Shown here piece after piece: positions 51,443-59,128 of a stretch of DNA of 64,000 nucleotides. Origin of the DNA: JAICNG01 sp035249985. GTDB taxonomy: Bacteria; Gemmatimonadota; Gemmatimonadetes; Gemmatimonadales; Gemmatimonadaceae. Every line of letters starts with the position of its first letter. Within the stretch, counting starts at the first letter, position 1. The stretch covers positions 1-64,000 of the forward strand of contig DATFFP010000082.1 in NCBI GenBank assembly GCA_035249985.1, written 5' to 3'. The position numbers were made by a program, and so were the translations under genes. The notes under the pieces were generated by a model, which ran no database searches, was not told where the DNA came from, and saw only the letters and a program-made list of their open reading frames with translations.

Positions 51443-52929
51443 GGACTCGCGCCGCTCTCTGCCTCTCGCTCGCCGTTCTACTCGCGTGCGATGACGGTCC
51501 GCCGATCCGCCAACTGAGGACTGCCGTGCCGACGCGCCGAGGCGCCCTCATCCTGACTCCCATCGACTTCGCGACGACCGACTTCTACATCCGCCCGACA
51601 CGGACGCGCGCAGAGGAGGGCCGACTCCGAGTTCCGGAAAGCCGCCGCCGGCCCTCCCGCCGGTCGCTCGAGCTACGCTTCGTCCGCTTCGCCGCCACTT
51701 CCCGTGGCCAGAGTGCTCCGATCGTTTATCTGGCCGGCGGGCCCGGGGCGTCCGGGATCTGGTCCGCATCCGGCGACCGCAACGCGCTGTTCATGAAGCT
51801 GCGCGACGCCGGTCACGTCATCGCCCTCGACCAACGCGGCGCCGGATTCAGTCGCCCCGCTCCCGTCTGTCCGGGCACCTGGAGCTATCCGCTGGACCGT
51901 CCCTACGATGACGGCACGGCGGCCGCCGTGTTGGCGCCCTACCTCCGCGCCTGCGCGGCCGCGCTGGCCGACTCGGTCGACGTCACGGCCTTCAACACCG
52001 CCGAAAGCGCCGATGATCTCGAGGATCTTCGGATCGCGCTGGGCGCCGAGCGATTGCGGCTGGTCGGGATCAGCTACGGAACGCACCTCGCCCTCGCCTA
52101 CCTGCGCCGGTATCCGGACCGCGTCGAGCGTGCGGTGCTGGCCGGCGTCGAGGGTCCGGACCACACGTGGAAATCGCCGGCGAACATCAACGTCATTCTT
52201 CACCGCATCGATAGCGCAATCGCTGCCGACCGGCGCGCGCGCCGCGCGATCCCCGACTTTCTGAGCAGGCTGCGCACGACCCTCGCCCAACTCGATGCGC
52301 ACCCCGTCACGATGGATGTGGAGCACCCTCGCACGAGGCAGCTGCTTCGGGTCACGGTCGGGGGAGACGACCTCCGGCTCGCCGTGCTCAATGTGATCGC
52401 CGAGCGTGAGCGGATCGAGAACATGCTGCGCCGCCTCATTCCGGTGTTGGAGGGCGACTACACGGCACTCGCGCAACGTGCGGCGCTGATCCGTGTCGAC
52501 AACCAGGAACGCGTAATGCCGCTCTCGATGGATTGCTCGTCAGGTGTGACGAAGGAGCGTCTGGCGCTGGTCGCTCGTCAGGCAGCGCACGCTGCGCTGG
52601 GCGATGTGGCCAACGCCTATCTCCGCGCGCGCTGCGCCAGCTGGCCGCACGACGACCTCGGCGACGCGTTTCGGGCACCGCTTCATTCTGCCGTCCCGAC
52701 GCTCTTCATCAGCGGCACGCTCGATCCACGCACGCCACCGGCGAACGCCGAGGAGGTTGCGCGTGGGTTTTCGAATGGCCGTCACCTGCTCATTGAGGAC
52801 GGCGCGCACGACGACGATCTGCTGATCTCGTCCCCGCGGATCGGCGACCTCATGGTGCGTTTTCTCTTGGGCGAGGAGATCGGGGCCCCGCGGATCCGCC
52901 TCGGGCCGGTGCGATTCAAGGTACCATGA
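51436..52929 (+). CDS. Exported alpha/beta-hydrolase peptidase-like lipoprotein (TAP-like)
   Basis: A 497-residue lipoprotein (lipobox V-L-L-A-C, Cys18). It is of the proline iminopeptidase/tripeptidyl aminopeptidase type: oxyanion segment AGGPGASG, nucleophile GISYGTH, and a C-terminal TAP-like segment with Asp in SGTLDPRTP and His in EDGAHDDD. It probably cuts small peptides or esters in the periplasm. It follows the TetR gene by 28 bp, with a TetR-like operator over its start codon. Confidence 0.87.
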   Translation: MLRTRAALCLSLAVLLACDDGPPIRQLRTAVPTRRGALILTPIDFATTDFYIRPTRTRAEEGRLRVPESRRRPSRRSLELRFVRFAATSRGQSAPIVYLAGGPGASGIWSASGDRNALFMKLRDAGHVIALDQRGAGFSRPAPVCPGTWSYPLDRPYDDGTAAAVLAPYLRACAAALADSVDVTAFNTAESADDLEDLRIALGAERLRLVGISYGTHLALAYLRRYPDRVERAVLAGVEGPDHTWKSPANINVILHRIDSAIAADRRARRAIPDFLSRLRTTLAQLDAHPVTMDVEHPRTRQLLRVTVGGDDLRLAVLNVIAERERIENMLRRLIPVLEGDYTALAQRAALIRVDNQERVMPLSMDCSSGVTKERLALVARQAAHAALGDVANAYLRARCASWPHDDLGDAFRAPLHSAVPTLFISGTLDPRTPPANAEEVARGFSNGRHLLIEDGAHDDDLLISSPRIGDLMVRFLLGEEIGAPRIRLGPVRFKVP

Positions 52930-52935
52930 GACAAC

Positions 52936-52990
52936 GGGAACGAAGAACGAGGAAGCGGCGCCCGGTGGTGCGGTGCCGCTTCCTCGTTCC
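52936..52990. repeat. Inverted repeat, CGAGGAA family
   Basis: GGGAACGAAGAACGAGGAAG then CGGC pairs with GCCGCTTCCTCGTTCCC; the loop is about 10 nt. It fills the gap between the convergent hydrolase (ends 52929) and anti-sigma gene (ends 52992). Confidence 0.92.
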
Positions 52991-52991
52991 C

Positions 52992-54074
52992 TCATTCGTA
53001 TCCCAGTAGCCTTCGGATCCGCTCCAGCCTTTCCTTGGAGGTTGGGCCGGTGAGCGTGAGCTCGGCCCCGCTCGCGCTGGTCCACCGGATCACGGTCGTC
53101 GCGGTCGCGCTGTCGATACGGACGACATCGGCGCCCCCAGCTCGCGCCGCTTCCATGGCAGGAGCTGGCGCCCGCTCGTCGAGCGTCACGAGTAGATCAC
53201 CGACTCGGTAGATCCGGCGCCTGACTTCGCGGCCATTCTCGAGCATTTTCTCCTCGTGCACCAACCGGGGCTCTTCGGCTGGCACCGCCGCACCTGCAGC
53301 CGCGCCGACGCTCGACGCCTGCCCCGCCGGACGCTCGGCGAACCGCGACGGCGCCTCGGCCGCCCGCCGGCGGGTCAGCCCCCCAACGATCTTGTCAGAC
53401 ACCGAGGACTTCGCTTCAGATGACTGTTCCACGGCTTCCTGTCGCTCCGCCTGTGCGACGGTCATGCGGACAGAATCATCGATGCGCGCGACTGGAGGAG
53501 CGACGGCATCCGCCATCACCCGCGGCGCGGCTGCTTGCACCGGCGACGGAGGCGCCGAGTCCGCCTCACGGTTCGCGGCGAGGTCGCGGGCATTCTCCGG
53601 GAAACTCGTGGCCGGCCTGTTCCCTGCGCTCGTGGCCGAAGACGCCTCCTCGCGCAACGGCGAGGCGGGAGCCGGCGGCGGTGCGGGCGAGTCGGCCACC
53701 GCGATCTCCAGGGCGGCCACCACCGGCTGCGATACGAGATCCACGTGCGTGGCATCCGGCGTGTCGCGCGCCAACGCCAGTGCTAGCGCGCCCCCCGCGA
53801 CGACCAGCGTCATCACCGCGGCGATCTTCTCCCTGACGAGCCACGTCGTAAGCGACGGCCGCGCGCGTCGCGGACCCGGACTGACCCGCACGCTCGGCAC
53901 ATCGTCCAGCGCGGTCAGAATCCGAGAGGAGGCCGCGATCAACCCGCGCGCCTCGGCAACCGCGTCCGCGCACATCGAGCACGAGCCAACGTGCGCCTCG
54001 ACGCGCGCCGCCTCCTCGGGGCCGAGGGCGCCGTCCAGCCAGGCGTGAATGGTCCCTTCGTCAAGATGCTGCAT
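52992..54074 (-). CDS. Anti-sigma factor (zinc-finger, membrane-spanning)
   Basis: A 360-residue anti-sigma factor. The cytoplasmic zinc-finger HxxxCxxC is H28-C32-C35 in HVGSCSMC, typical of ZAS-domain proteins holding ECF sigma factors. A TM segment lies at ~98-115 (AAVMTLVVAGGALALALA). The long periplasmic part is disordered (Ala/Pro/Ser-rich) with a folded end (~275-360, RRRIYRVGDLLVTLDERAPA). It starts inside the sigma gene (14-bp overlap), so the pair is coupled. Confidence 0.88.
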   Translation of the reverse strand: MQHLDEGTIHAWLDGALGPEEAARVEAHVGSCSMCADAVAEARGLIAASSRILTALDDVPSVRVSPGPRRARPSLTTWLVREKIAAVMTLVVAGGALALALARDTPDATHVDLVSQPVVAALEIAVADSPAPPPAPASPLREEASSATSAGNRPATSFPENARDLAANREADSAPPSPVQAAAPRVMADAVAPPVARIDDSVRMTVAQAERQEAVEQSSEAKSSVSDKIVGGLTRRRAAEAPSRFAERPAGQASSVGAAAGAAVPAEEPRLVHEEKMLENGREVRRRIYRVGDLLVTLDERAPAPAMEAARAGGADVVRIDSATATTVIRWTSASGAELTLTGPTSKERLERIRRLLGYE

Positions 54075-54582
54075 GTGTCCCTCGCGCACCCGCGCGCTGT
54101 TGTTCTTCATAGACTTCAACGAGGCGGCGCCGGGCCCGCGAGAGCGTCGTCCCCACGGATCCGGGCGACAGGTCCAGTGCCACGGCGATCTCCTCGTAGC
54201 TCAATCCTTCCTCGCGCATGAGGAGCGCGAGCCGATCTCGCTCGGCGAGCGCGTCGACGGCCCGACGTGCCATGGCCGCCTCCTGCGCGCGCTCGAGCGA
54301 CGTGGGCTCCTGCTCCGCCGGTCCTTCGGCTCGCTCCCGTTCAGCGAGCAGCGCGAGATGGCGGCGCCGCCGAGCATCCTTGCGCGCTTCGTCGCGCACG
54401 AGGTTCGTGGCGACGGCGAACAGCCACGCGCGCTCGTTGTCGATGCGATCCTGGCGGAGGGCGCGCAGGAACGTCTCCTGCGCGACCTCTTCCGCCCAGT
54501 CGCGGTCACCAAGTCGGCGCGTGAGATAGCGCACGAGCGGTACGTTGTAGGTGCGAAACAGCCGCTCGACGTCGTCGGTCAT
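54061..54582 (-). CDS. ECF RNA polymerase sigma factor
   Basis: A 173-residue sigma-70 family protein with region 2 (RYLTRRLGDRDWAEEVAQET; NERAWLFAVATNLVRDEARK) and region 4 (REEGLSYEEIAVALDLSPGS). There is no region 3, as in ECF factors. It is made just after the VIT-VWA gene (13-bp gap) and overlaps the anti-sigma gene. It probably controls an envelope-response regulon; the signal is unknown. Confidence 0.92.
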   Translation of the reverse strand: MTDDVERLFRTYNVPLVRYLTRRLGDRDWAEEVAQETFLRALRQDRIDNERAWLFAVATNLVRDEARKDARRRRHLALLAERERAEGPAEQEPTSLERAQEAAMARRAVDALAERDRLALLMREEGLSYEEIAVALDLSPGSVGTTLSRARRRLVEVYEEQQRAGARGTHAAS

Positions 54583-54595
54583 TCGGTCACCGGCG

Positions 54596-56791
54596 TCACC
54601 ACGCCGCCACGATCGACTTGATCTCGGCAGCACTCATTCGCTGGGCGCCCTCAGGAGTCACCGCGATGGCGACGGTCGTCCCGCGGACCAGGACCCGGTC
54701 GCCTAACGCGAACGCGCCGGCCAGATCGGGGAGCTCCCGAATCAGAGCAAAGTAGGCTTCGGAATACGGCTGCACTTTCACCACCCGCGTGTCCTCCGAG
54801 AATCGAGCGTCGGTCCATACGCTGTCGCGCATGATGAAGGTGCGCGTGCCAACCCGTCGTGAGATGATACCCTCGTTCTGAAGCGCCGGTGCCGCGGCCG
54901 CGTCGGCCTGGGATAGCGTCTGCGCGCCACGCATGGCGGATGCGGCCTTTGCTTCCTCGAACCGACGCACGCGTGCTTCGGGCGCCGCTGCGCCCACGCG
55001 CCGTGACAGATCGCGACCGCCTTGGTTCGCCACCATTCCGGGCTCGAGCACGAGGTAGGAGGTGAGCTCCGTGGGGATACCGTACTTCTCACCCAACGAG
55101 CGGATCTCGTCGTCGATCTCCGGCGACGCGCCGTTGCGTCGGCGCTCGGCGCTCAGATAGCCAACCCGCTGCGTCGCCCACAGGCGGGCGACGAACGCAT
55201 TCTCGCGGTCACGCTCCGGCAGTTCGGCCTCCGTCGTCCACGATACGCGGCCATTGGCCGATTCGCCCTCGAAGCGCACGAGGATCGTGCCGCTGCCTTC
55301 GTACCGCGCAAGCACGACGAGGTCCTGCCCGGCGAACAGATCGTACGGTCCGGCAGGATGCATCTTCGACAGCCGCGCTCCTTCCACCCGCACGCGAAGA
55401 TCCGTCGCGACGGGACTCGTGAGGCGTGAGGCAACGACGCTGACCGCGCGCTCCACCGATTCGTTGGGGCGGACGAAATGTGCGGTGCCACGTCCCTCCA
55501 GCGCCAACCGTTCCAGCAGCGCGACGTTGAGGTCGGCGCCGACGCCGAAGGTGAAGATGCGCCGCCGTCCACGCTCCGTCGCGGCTTGCTCCGCGATCCG
55601 CTCGGGATTGCGCTCGCCTACCGTCGGCTCCCCGTCAGTCACGAACAGGACCAGGGGAAGGCGACCGTTATCCGCAGGAACGGACAGCGCTTCTTCCAGC
55701 GCTCCGGAAATGTTCGTCGATCCTTCGGCACGCAGGCGATCGAGGTAGCGCTCCGCCGCGGCAATGTTCTCGCGCGTCGCGAACACAGGCTCGTCGCGGA
55801 AGCTGCGCACATCGCTCGCGAAATCGATGAGCCTGAATCGATCGCGCGACGACAAGGTCGCCAATAGCTGCTTGCCAGCGTCGCGCGCCTGCTCGATCTT
55901 CTTGCCACTCATCGAGCCGGAGACGTCGAGCACCAGCGTGATGTCGCGGGGCGTCTCGCGCGGCGCGATGGCCGGCGGCGAGAGCGTGAGCAACGCGAAC
56001 CCCTCGTCACGTCCGGGAGCGTGGGACAGCACGCCGATCGCGGCCCGCGTCCCACGACGGAGCGGAAGGAGCAACGTCATCTCCCGCGCTCCACCCGAGA
56101 GCTCCACGTGTGCCATCTCCTGGTCATCGCTCACTCGCAGGTCGTGCGTCGGCGAGTACGGCCGGCCATAGCTCGAACGCGGATAGCGCAGCCGAAACCG
56201 GAGCTTTCCCTCCGGATCCTCGCGATCACGGGCGACATCGGCGACCGGACCGGAACGCCCGCCGCGGAAGTAATCGACGCGCACGGCATCGCCCTCACGC
56301 TCGGCCACCGCGTGAAAGCGCACGACGACCCGGCGCGTCTCGCCGGCCGCGATGGGAAAGATGCGCGTCCGGAGGAGCCCGTGCCCCATCCACTCCACGA
56401 GTGCGGGATCGCGGCTCTGCCGCACGATGTCCTCGTAGATGCGCCTTGCTTCGTCGGCGCCCATGGTCTCGCCGGCGACGAGCTCGCCGTTGATCTCGAG
56501 CTTCAGCCCCTCGAACGCGGCGTGTTTCGGAAGAGGAAAGAGATAATCCGCCTCTCCGATTCGGCCGCCGCGATTAATGAAGGTCTCTTCGACCTCATAG
56601 TGAAGCACGCCATCGCGCAGCTCCACCTCGACGTTGCTGGCCCGTCGTTCGACGTCGGAAGCGGGGACACGGCGGCATTCGCGCCCCGGACACCCCGGAC
56701 AGGGGATGCAGGGACGTGGAATGATCCGCCCCTGGGCCAGTGAGGCCGCCGGGGACAGGAGAAGCGCAAGAGCGAGAATGGCGAGACGCAT
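54596..56791 (-). CDS. Secreted VIT- and VWA-domain protein
   Basis: A 731-residue exported protein (signal ending S-L-A-Q-G). A Cys-rich linker CIPCPGCPGREC follows; it could bind metal or form disulfides. Next are a VIT domain (~45-175, VEVELRDGVLHYEVEETFIN) and a VWA domain (~283-460) with MIDAS motif LDVSGSMSGKK (D289). The tail (~600-731) is Ala-rich then folded. VIT-VWA proteins bind partners through a metal site, as in inter-alpha-trypsin inhibitor. It is first in an operon with the sigma and anti-sigma genes. Confidence 0.88.
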   Translation of the reverse strand: MRLAILALALLLSPAASLAQGRIIPRPCIPCPGCPGRECRRVPASDVERRASNVEVELRDGVLHYEVEETFINRGGRIGEADYLFPLPKHAAFEGLKLEINGELVAGETMGADEARRIYEDIVRQSRDPALVEWMGHGLLRTRIFPIAAGETRRVVVRFHAVAEREGDAVRVDYFRGGRSGPVADVARDREDPEGKLRFRLRYPRSSYGRPYSPTHDLRVSDDQEMAHVELSGGAREMTLLLPLRRGTRAAIGVLSHAPGRDEGFALLTLSPPAIAPRETPRDITLVLDVSGSMSGKKIEQARDAGKQLLATLSSRDRFRLIDFASDVRSFRDEPVFATRENIAAAERYLDRLRAEGSTNISGALEEALSVPADNGRLPLVLFVTDGEPTVGERNPERIAEQAATERGRRRIFTFGVGADLNVALLERLALEGRGTAHFVRPNESVERAVSVVASRLTSPVATDLRVRVEGARLSKMHPAGPYDLFAGQDLVVLARYEGSGTILVRFEGESANGRVSWTTEAELPERDRENAFVARLWATQRVGYLSAERRRNGASPEIDDEIRSLGEKYGIPTELTSYLVLEPGMVANQGGRDLSRRVGAAAPEARVRRFEEAKAASAMRGAQTLSQADAAAAPALQNEGIISRRVGTRTFIMRDSVWTDARFSEDTRVVKVQPYSEAYFALIRELPDLAGAFALGDRVLVRGTTVAIAVTPEGAQRMSAAEIKSIVAAW

Positions 56792-56882
56792 TTTGACTTC
56801 CGTTTGGTGACGATAGGGAGACGTCGACGGAAGGAAGACTTGCACACCGTTGGGGTTTCGGGGCGTTTCGGGCTGGTGCAGG

Positions 56883-57012
56883 AGCTGCGAGCTGCGAACT
56901 GCGACCTGCGAACTGCGAACTGCGAACAAACCCCCGGAGCCGAAGAGAGCCTTCCCGGGAGCTTAGGTCGCAAGTCGCAGCTCGCAGGTCGCAGGTCGCA
57001 GGTCGCAGCTCG
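56883..57012. repeat. Inverted repeat, CTGCGA units
   Basis: Six to seven GCTGCGA/ACTGCGA units on the left pair with GTCGCAG/CTCGCAG units on the right; the loop is about 35 nt. It lies between the co-directional PAS-GGDEF gene (upstream, stop at 57024) and the VIT-VWA gene. Confidence 0.92.
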
Positions 57013-57023
57013 CCGCTCCCCGC

Positions 57024-57902
57024 CTATGACGCCTCGCCTCGCCGCTGCTCCCCGCCCGATCGCGCCATCACGCGAACCGCCAGGAGATTCTTGTCGGCGC
57101 GTCCGAGAACCTTCGTGAGGTTCTCACGCGGATAGCGCACTGCCCAGCCGAGTGAGAACTCGACAGGCGCCGACCGGAGTGCGGAGCGCTGCAGGCGTCC
57201 GACGACCTGCTGAACGCGCTCGCCATCGGCATTGGCGAGCAACACCACGAACTCATCACCACCGAGCCGCACCACGGCATCCTCGGCGCGGACGTGCCGC
57301 ATGAGGAAGCGCGCCATTTTCACCAGCGCGCGATCACCCGCCTGATGCCCGAACCGATCGTTGAATTGCTTGAAGTGGTCGATGTCAATGATGATGCAGC
57401 CCCACGACTCGCCGGGATGCGCCGTCGCGCGGCGCTCCAGCGTCGAGAGATAGCGGCGGTTGTAGCAGCCGGTGAGCGGGTCGCGCAGGCTCTGCTGCAC
57501 CAGATCGTCAGCGGCGCGCTTGCGCGCGGTGATGTCGACGACGACGCCGTAGTAATAGAGGTCGCCCGTCTTCGCATCGCGCGCTGCGTAGGTGGTGTCG
57601 AGTACCGTGCGTGTCGTGCCGTCGGGACGGCGCAGCTCGAGCTCCAGCTCGAGCGCGTGACCCTCGCGATCGACGACCTCGAGCACGCGCGGCCGCTGCG
57701 ATGGGTCGGCGAGAAACTCGTCGACGCGTCGCGCCTTCAGCGCCTCGACGGACTCCACCCCGAGCACCTCGAGGAGCGCGGGGTTCGCATCGATGAACGC
57801 GCCTTCGGGCGTCGTGATGTACATCCCGACGCGCACGTTACGCACGAGCTCGCGCAGCGTGTCGGCATCGACGAAACTCGGCGCACGGGACGGGGGCGTC
57901 AT
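57024..57902 (-). CDS. PAS-GGDEF diguanylate cyclase
   Basis: A 292-residue cytoplasmic protein. The PAS domain (~14-130) contains MYITTPEGAFIDANPALLEV and GDLYYYGVVVDITARKRA (PAS/PAC). GGDEF is at 214-218 in RLGGDEFVVL, with LRDPLTGCYNRRYL earlier. An RxxD I-site (RAED) lies five residues before GGDEF, so it is probably feedback-inhibited by cyclic-di-GMP. The ATG overlaps the HD-GYP stop by 4 bp, placing a cyclase and a phosphodiesterase in one operon. Confidence 0.92.
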   Translation of the reverse strand: MTPPSRAPSFVDADTLRELVRNVRVGMYITTPEGAFIDANPALLEVLGVESVEALKARRVDEFLADPSQRPRVLEVVDREGHALELELELRRPDGTTRTVLDTTYAARDAKTGDLYYYGVVVDITARKRAADDLVQQSLRDPLTGCYNRRYLSTLERRATAHPGESWGCIIIDIDHFKQFNDRFGHQAGDRALVKMARFLMRHVRAEDAVVRLGGDEFVVLLANADGERVQQVVGRLQRSALRSAPVEFSLGWAVRYPRENLTKVLGRADKNLLAVRVMARSGGEQRRGEAS

Positions 57903-59128
57903 TGCGAGCGTCCTCCATTGCCGCCCGCTGGCGTGGGGGTGGCAGCCGCTTCCTCCACCTCGCGAACCGGCGTGACCTCATCCACGACGATGAGCCTGCG
58001 GTCGAGCTGCCGCATCATCGAGCAGAACGCGCGCGCCACGTCGGGATCGAACTCGGTGCCGGCGCGCGATTCGATGTACTCGAGCGCGCGCTCCGATTCC
58101 CACGCCTCACGGTAGGGGCGGCGGGTTCTCAACGCATCGTACACATCGCACACGTGAACGAGCCGGCTGGCGCTATGACAATCGCGGCCGTAGTGGAGGC
58201 ATGGATAGCCCCCGCCATTCAGCATGATGTGGTGCTCGTAGGCGACGACCGCCGCGAGATCGAGCTGCTTGTCGCTGGCGAAGATGATTCGCGCCCCGTC
58301 GGCCGGATGCCGGTTCATGATCGCGCGCTCCTCGGGCGTGAGCCGCCCCGGTTTCACCAGAATCTCGCGGGGAATGCGAACCTTCCCGAGATCGTGCAGC
58401 AGCCCCGCGACGCCATACGACCGCACATCCCGCTTGCCGAGGCCCATGAACTCCGCCAGTGCCATGGCGAGAACGGAGACGTTCATCGAATGCGTGGTCG
58501 TGTACTGGTCGAACTCCTTGAGCTCGAGCAGCGGGATGACGACCTGACTTTCGCCATGCATCGCAACCGACAGGGATCGAACGACGGCCTCCGCCTCGAC
58601 CAGCGGGAGCTCCCCGCGATGTTCCACTTCGCCGTGCAGCCACCGCACCGCCTCCGCCTCCTCACCGAGGGTGTAGGTGATCGTCGCCGTCGGCAGCGCC
58701 TCGCTGGGCGCCTTGAGTCCGGTTGCGCCGCGCACGCCAATGGCGCCGAATCGAATGTTGGACGGGCGTGTCTGGCGCTGCTCGGTGGTATCGACGCTGG
58801 AAGCCGTTAGGCGCGCCATGATGTCCCCGAGGAACGTCTCGTACTCGTCGCGCGTCACGCCCGGCTGTAGCTCGATGCGCTGGATCCCCGCGGCCGCGAG
58901 CCGTCCGCCCCATTCCCACTCTCGCAGCTCACGGAGCGCGCGCTCCCCGTAGATCACTTCCGCGCCAAGAAACGAGAACCGCGCGGAGGGGTCGTAGCGC
59001 TGGAGCGCCTCCAGTTGCTCGAAGGCGCTGTCGATTGCCTTCTCGCGTGCCGGGTGGCCGTCGCCATAGAGCGCCATCGTCGACAGCGCCTGCGCGAAGG
59101 CCGAGAGGAAGCGTGCCGGCTCGCTCAT
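57899..59128 (-). CDS. HD-GYP-type phosphodiesterase with shared N-terminal domain
   Basis: A 409-residue cytoplasmic protein. Residues ~1-105 form a helical/beta domain with a signature ALYGDGHPAREKAID and GVTRDEYETFL that is also found at the N-terminus of the HEAT-like protein at 59125. Residues ~185-370 are the HD domain: H245-D246 in LLHDLGKVRIP, HPADGA, and the HD-GYP motif as YEHHIMLNGGGYP. It probably degrades cyclic-di-GMP. It is coupled by ATGA on both sides. Confidence 0.9.
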   Translation of the reverse strand: MSEPARFLSAFAQALSTMALYGDGHPAREKAIDSAFEQLEALQRYDPSARFSFLGAEVIYGERALRELREWEWGGRLAAAGIQRIELQPGVTRDEYETFLGDIMARLTASSVDTTEQRQTRPSNIRFGAIGVRGATGLKAPSEALPTATITYTLGEEAEAVRWLHGEVEHRGELPLVEAEAVVRSLSVAMHGESQVVIPLLELKEFDQYTTTHSMNVSVLAMALAEFMGLGKRDVRSYGVAGLLHDLGKVRIPREILVKPGRLTPEERAIMNRHPADGARIIFASDKQLDLAAVVAYEHHIMLNGGGYPCLHYGRDCHSASRLVHVCDVYDALRTRRPYREAWESERALEYIESRAGTEFDPDVARAFCSMMRQLDRRLIVVDEVTPVREVEEAAATPTPAGGNGGRSQ

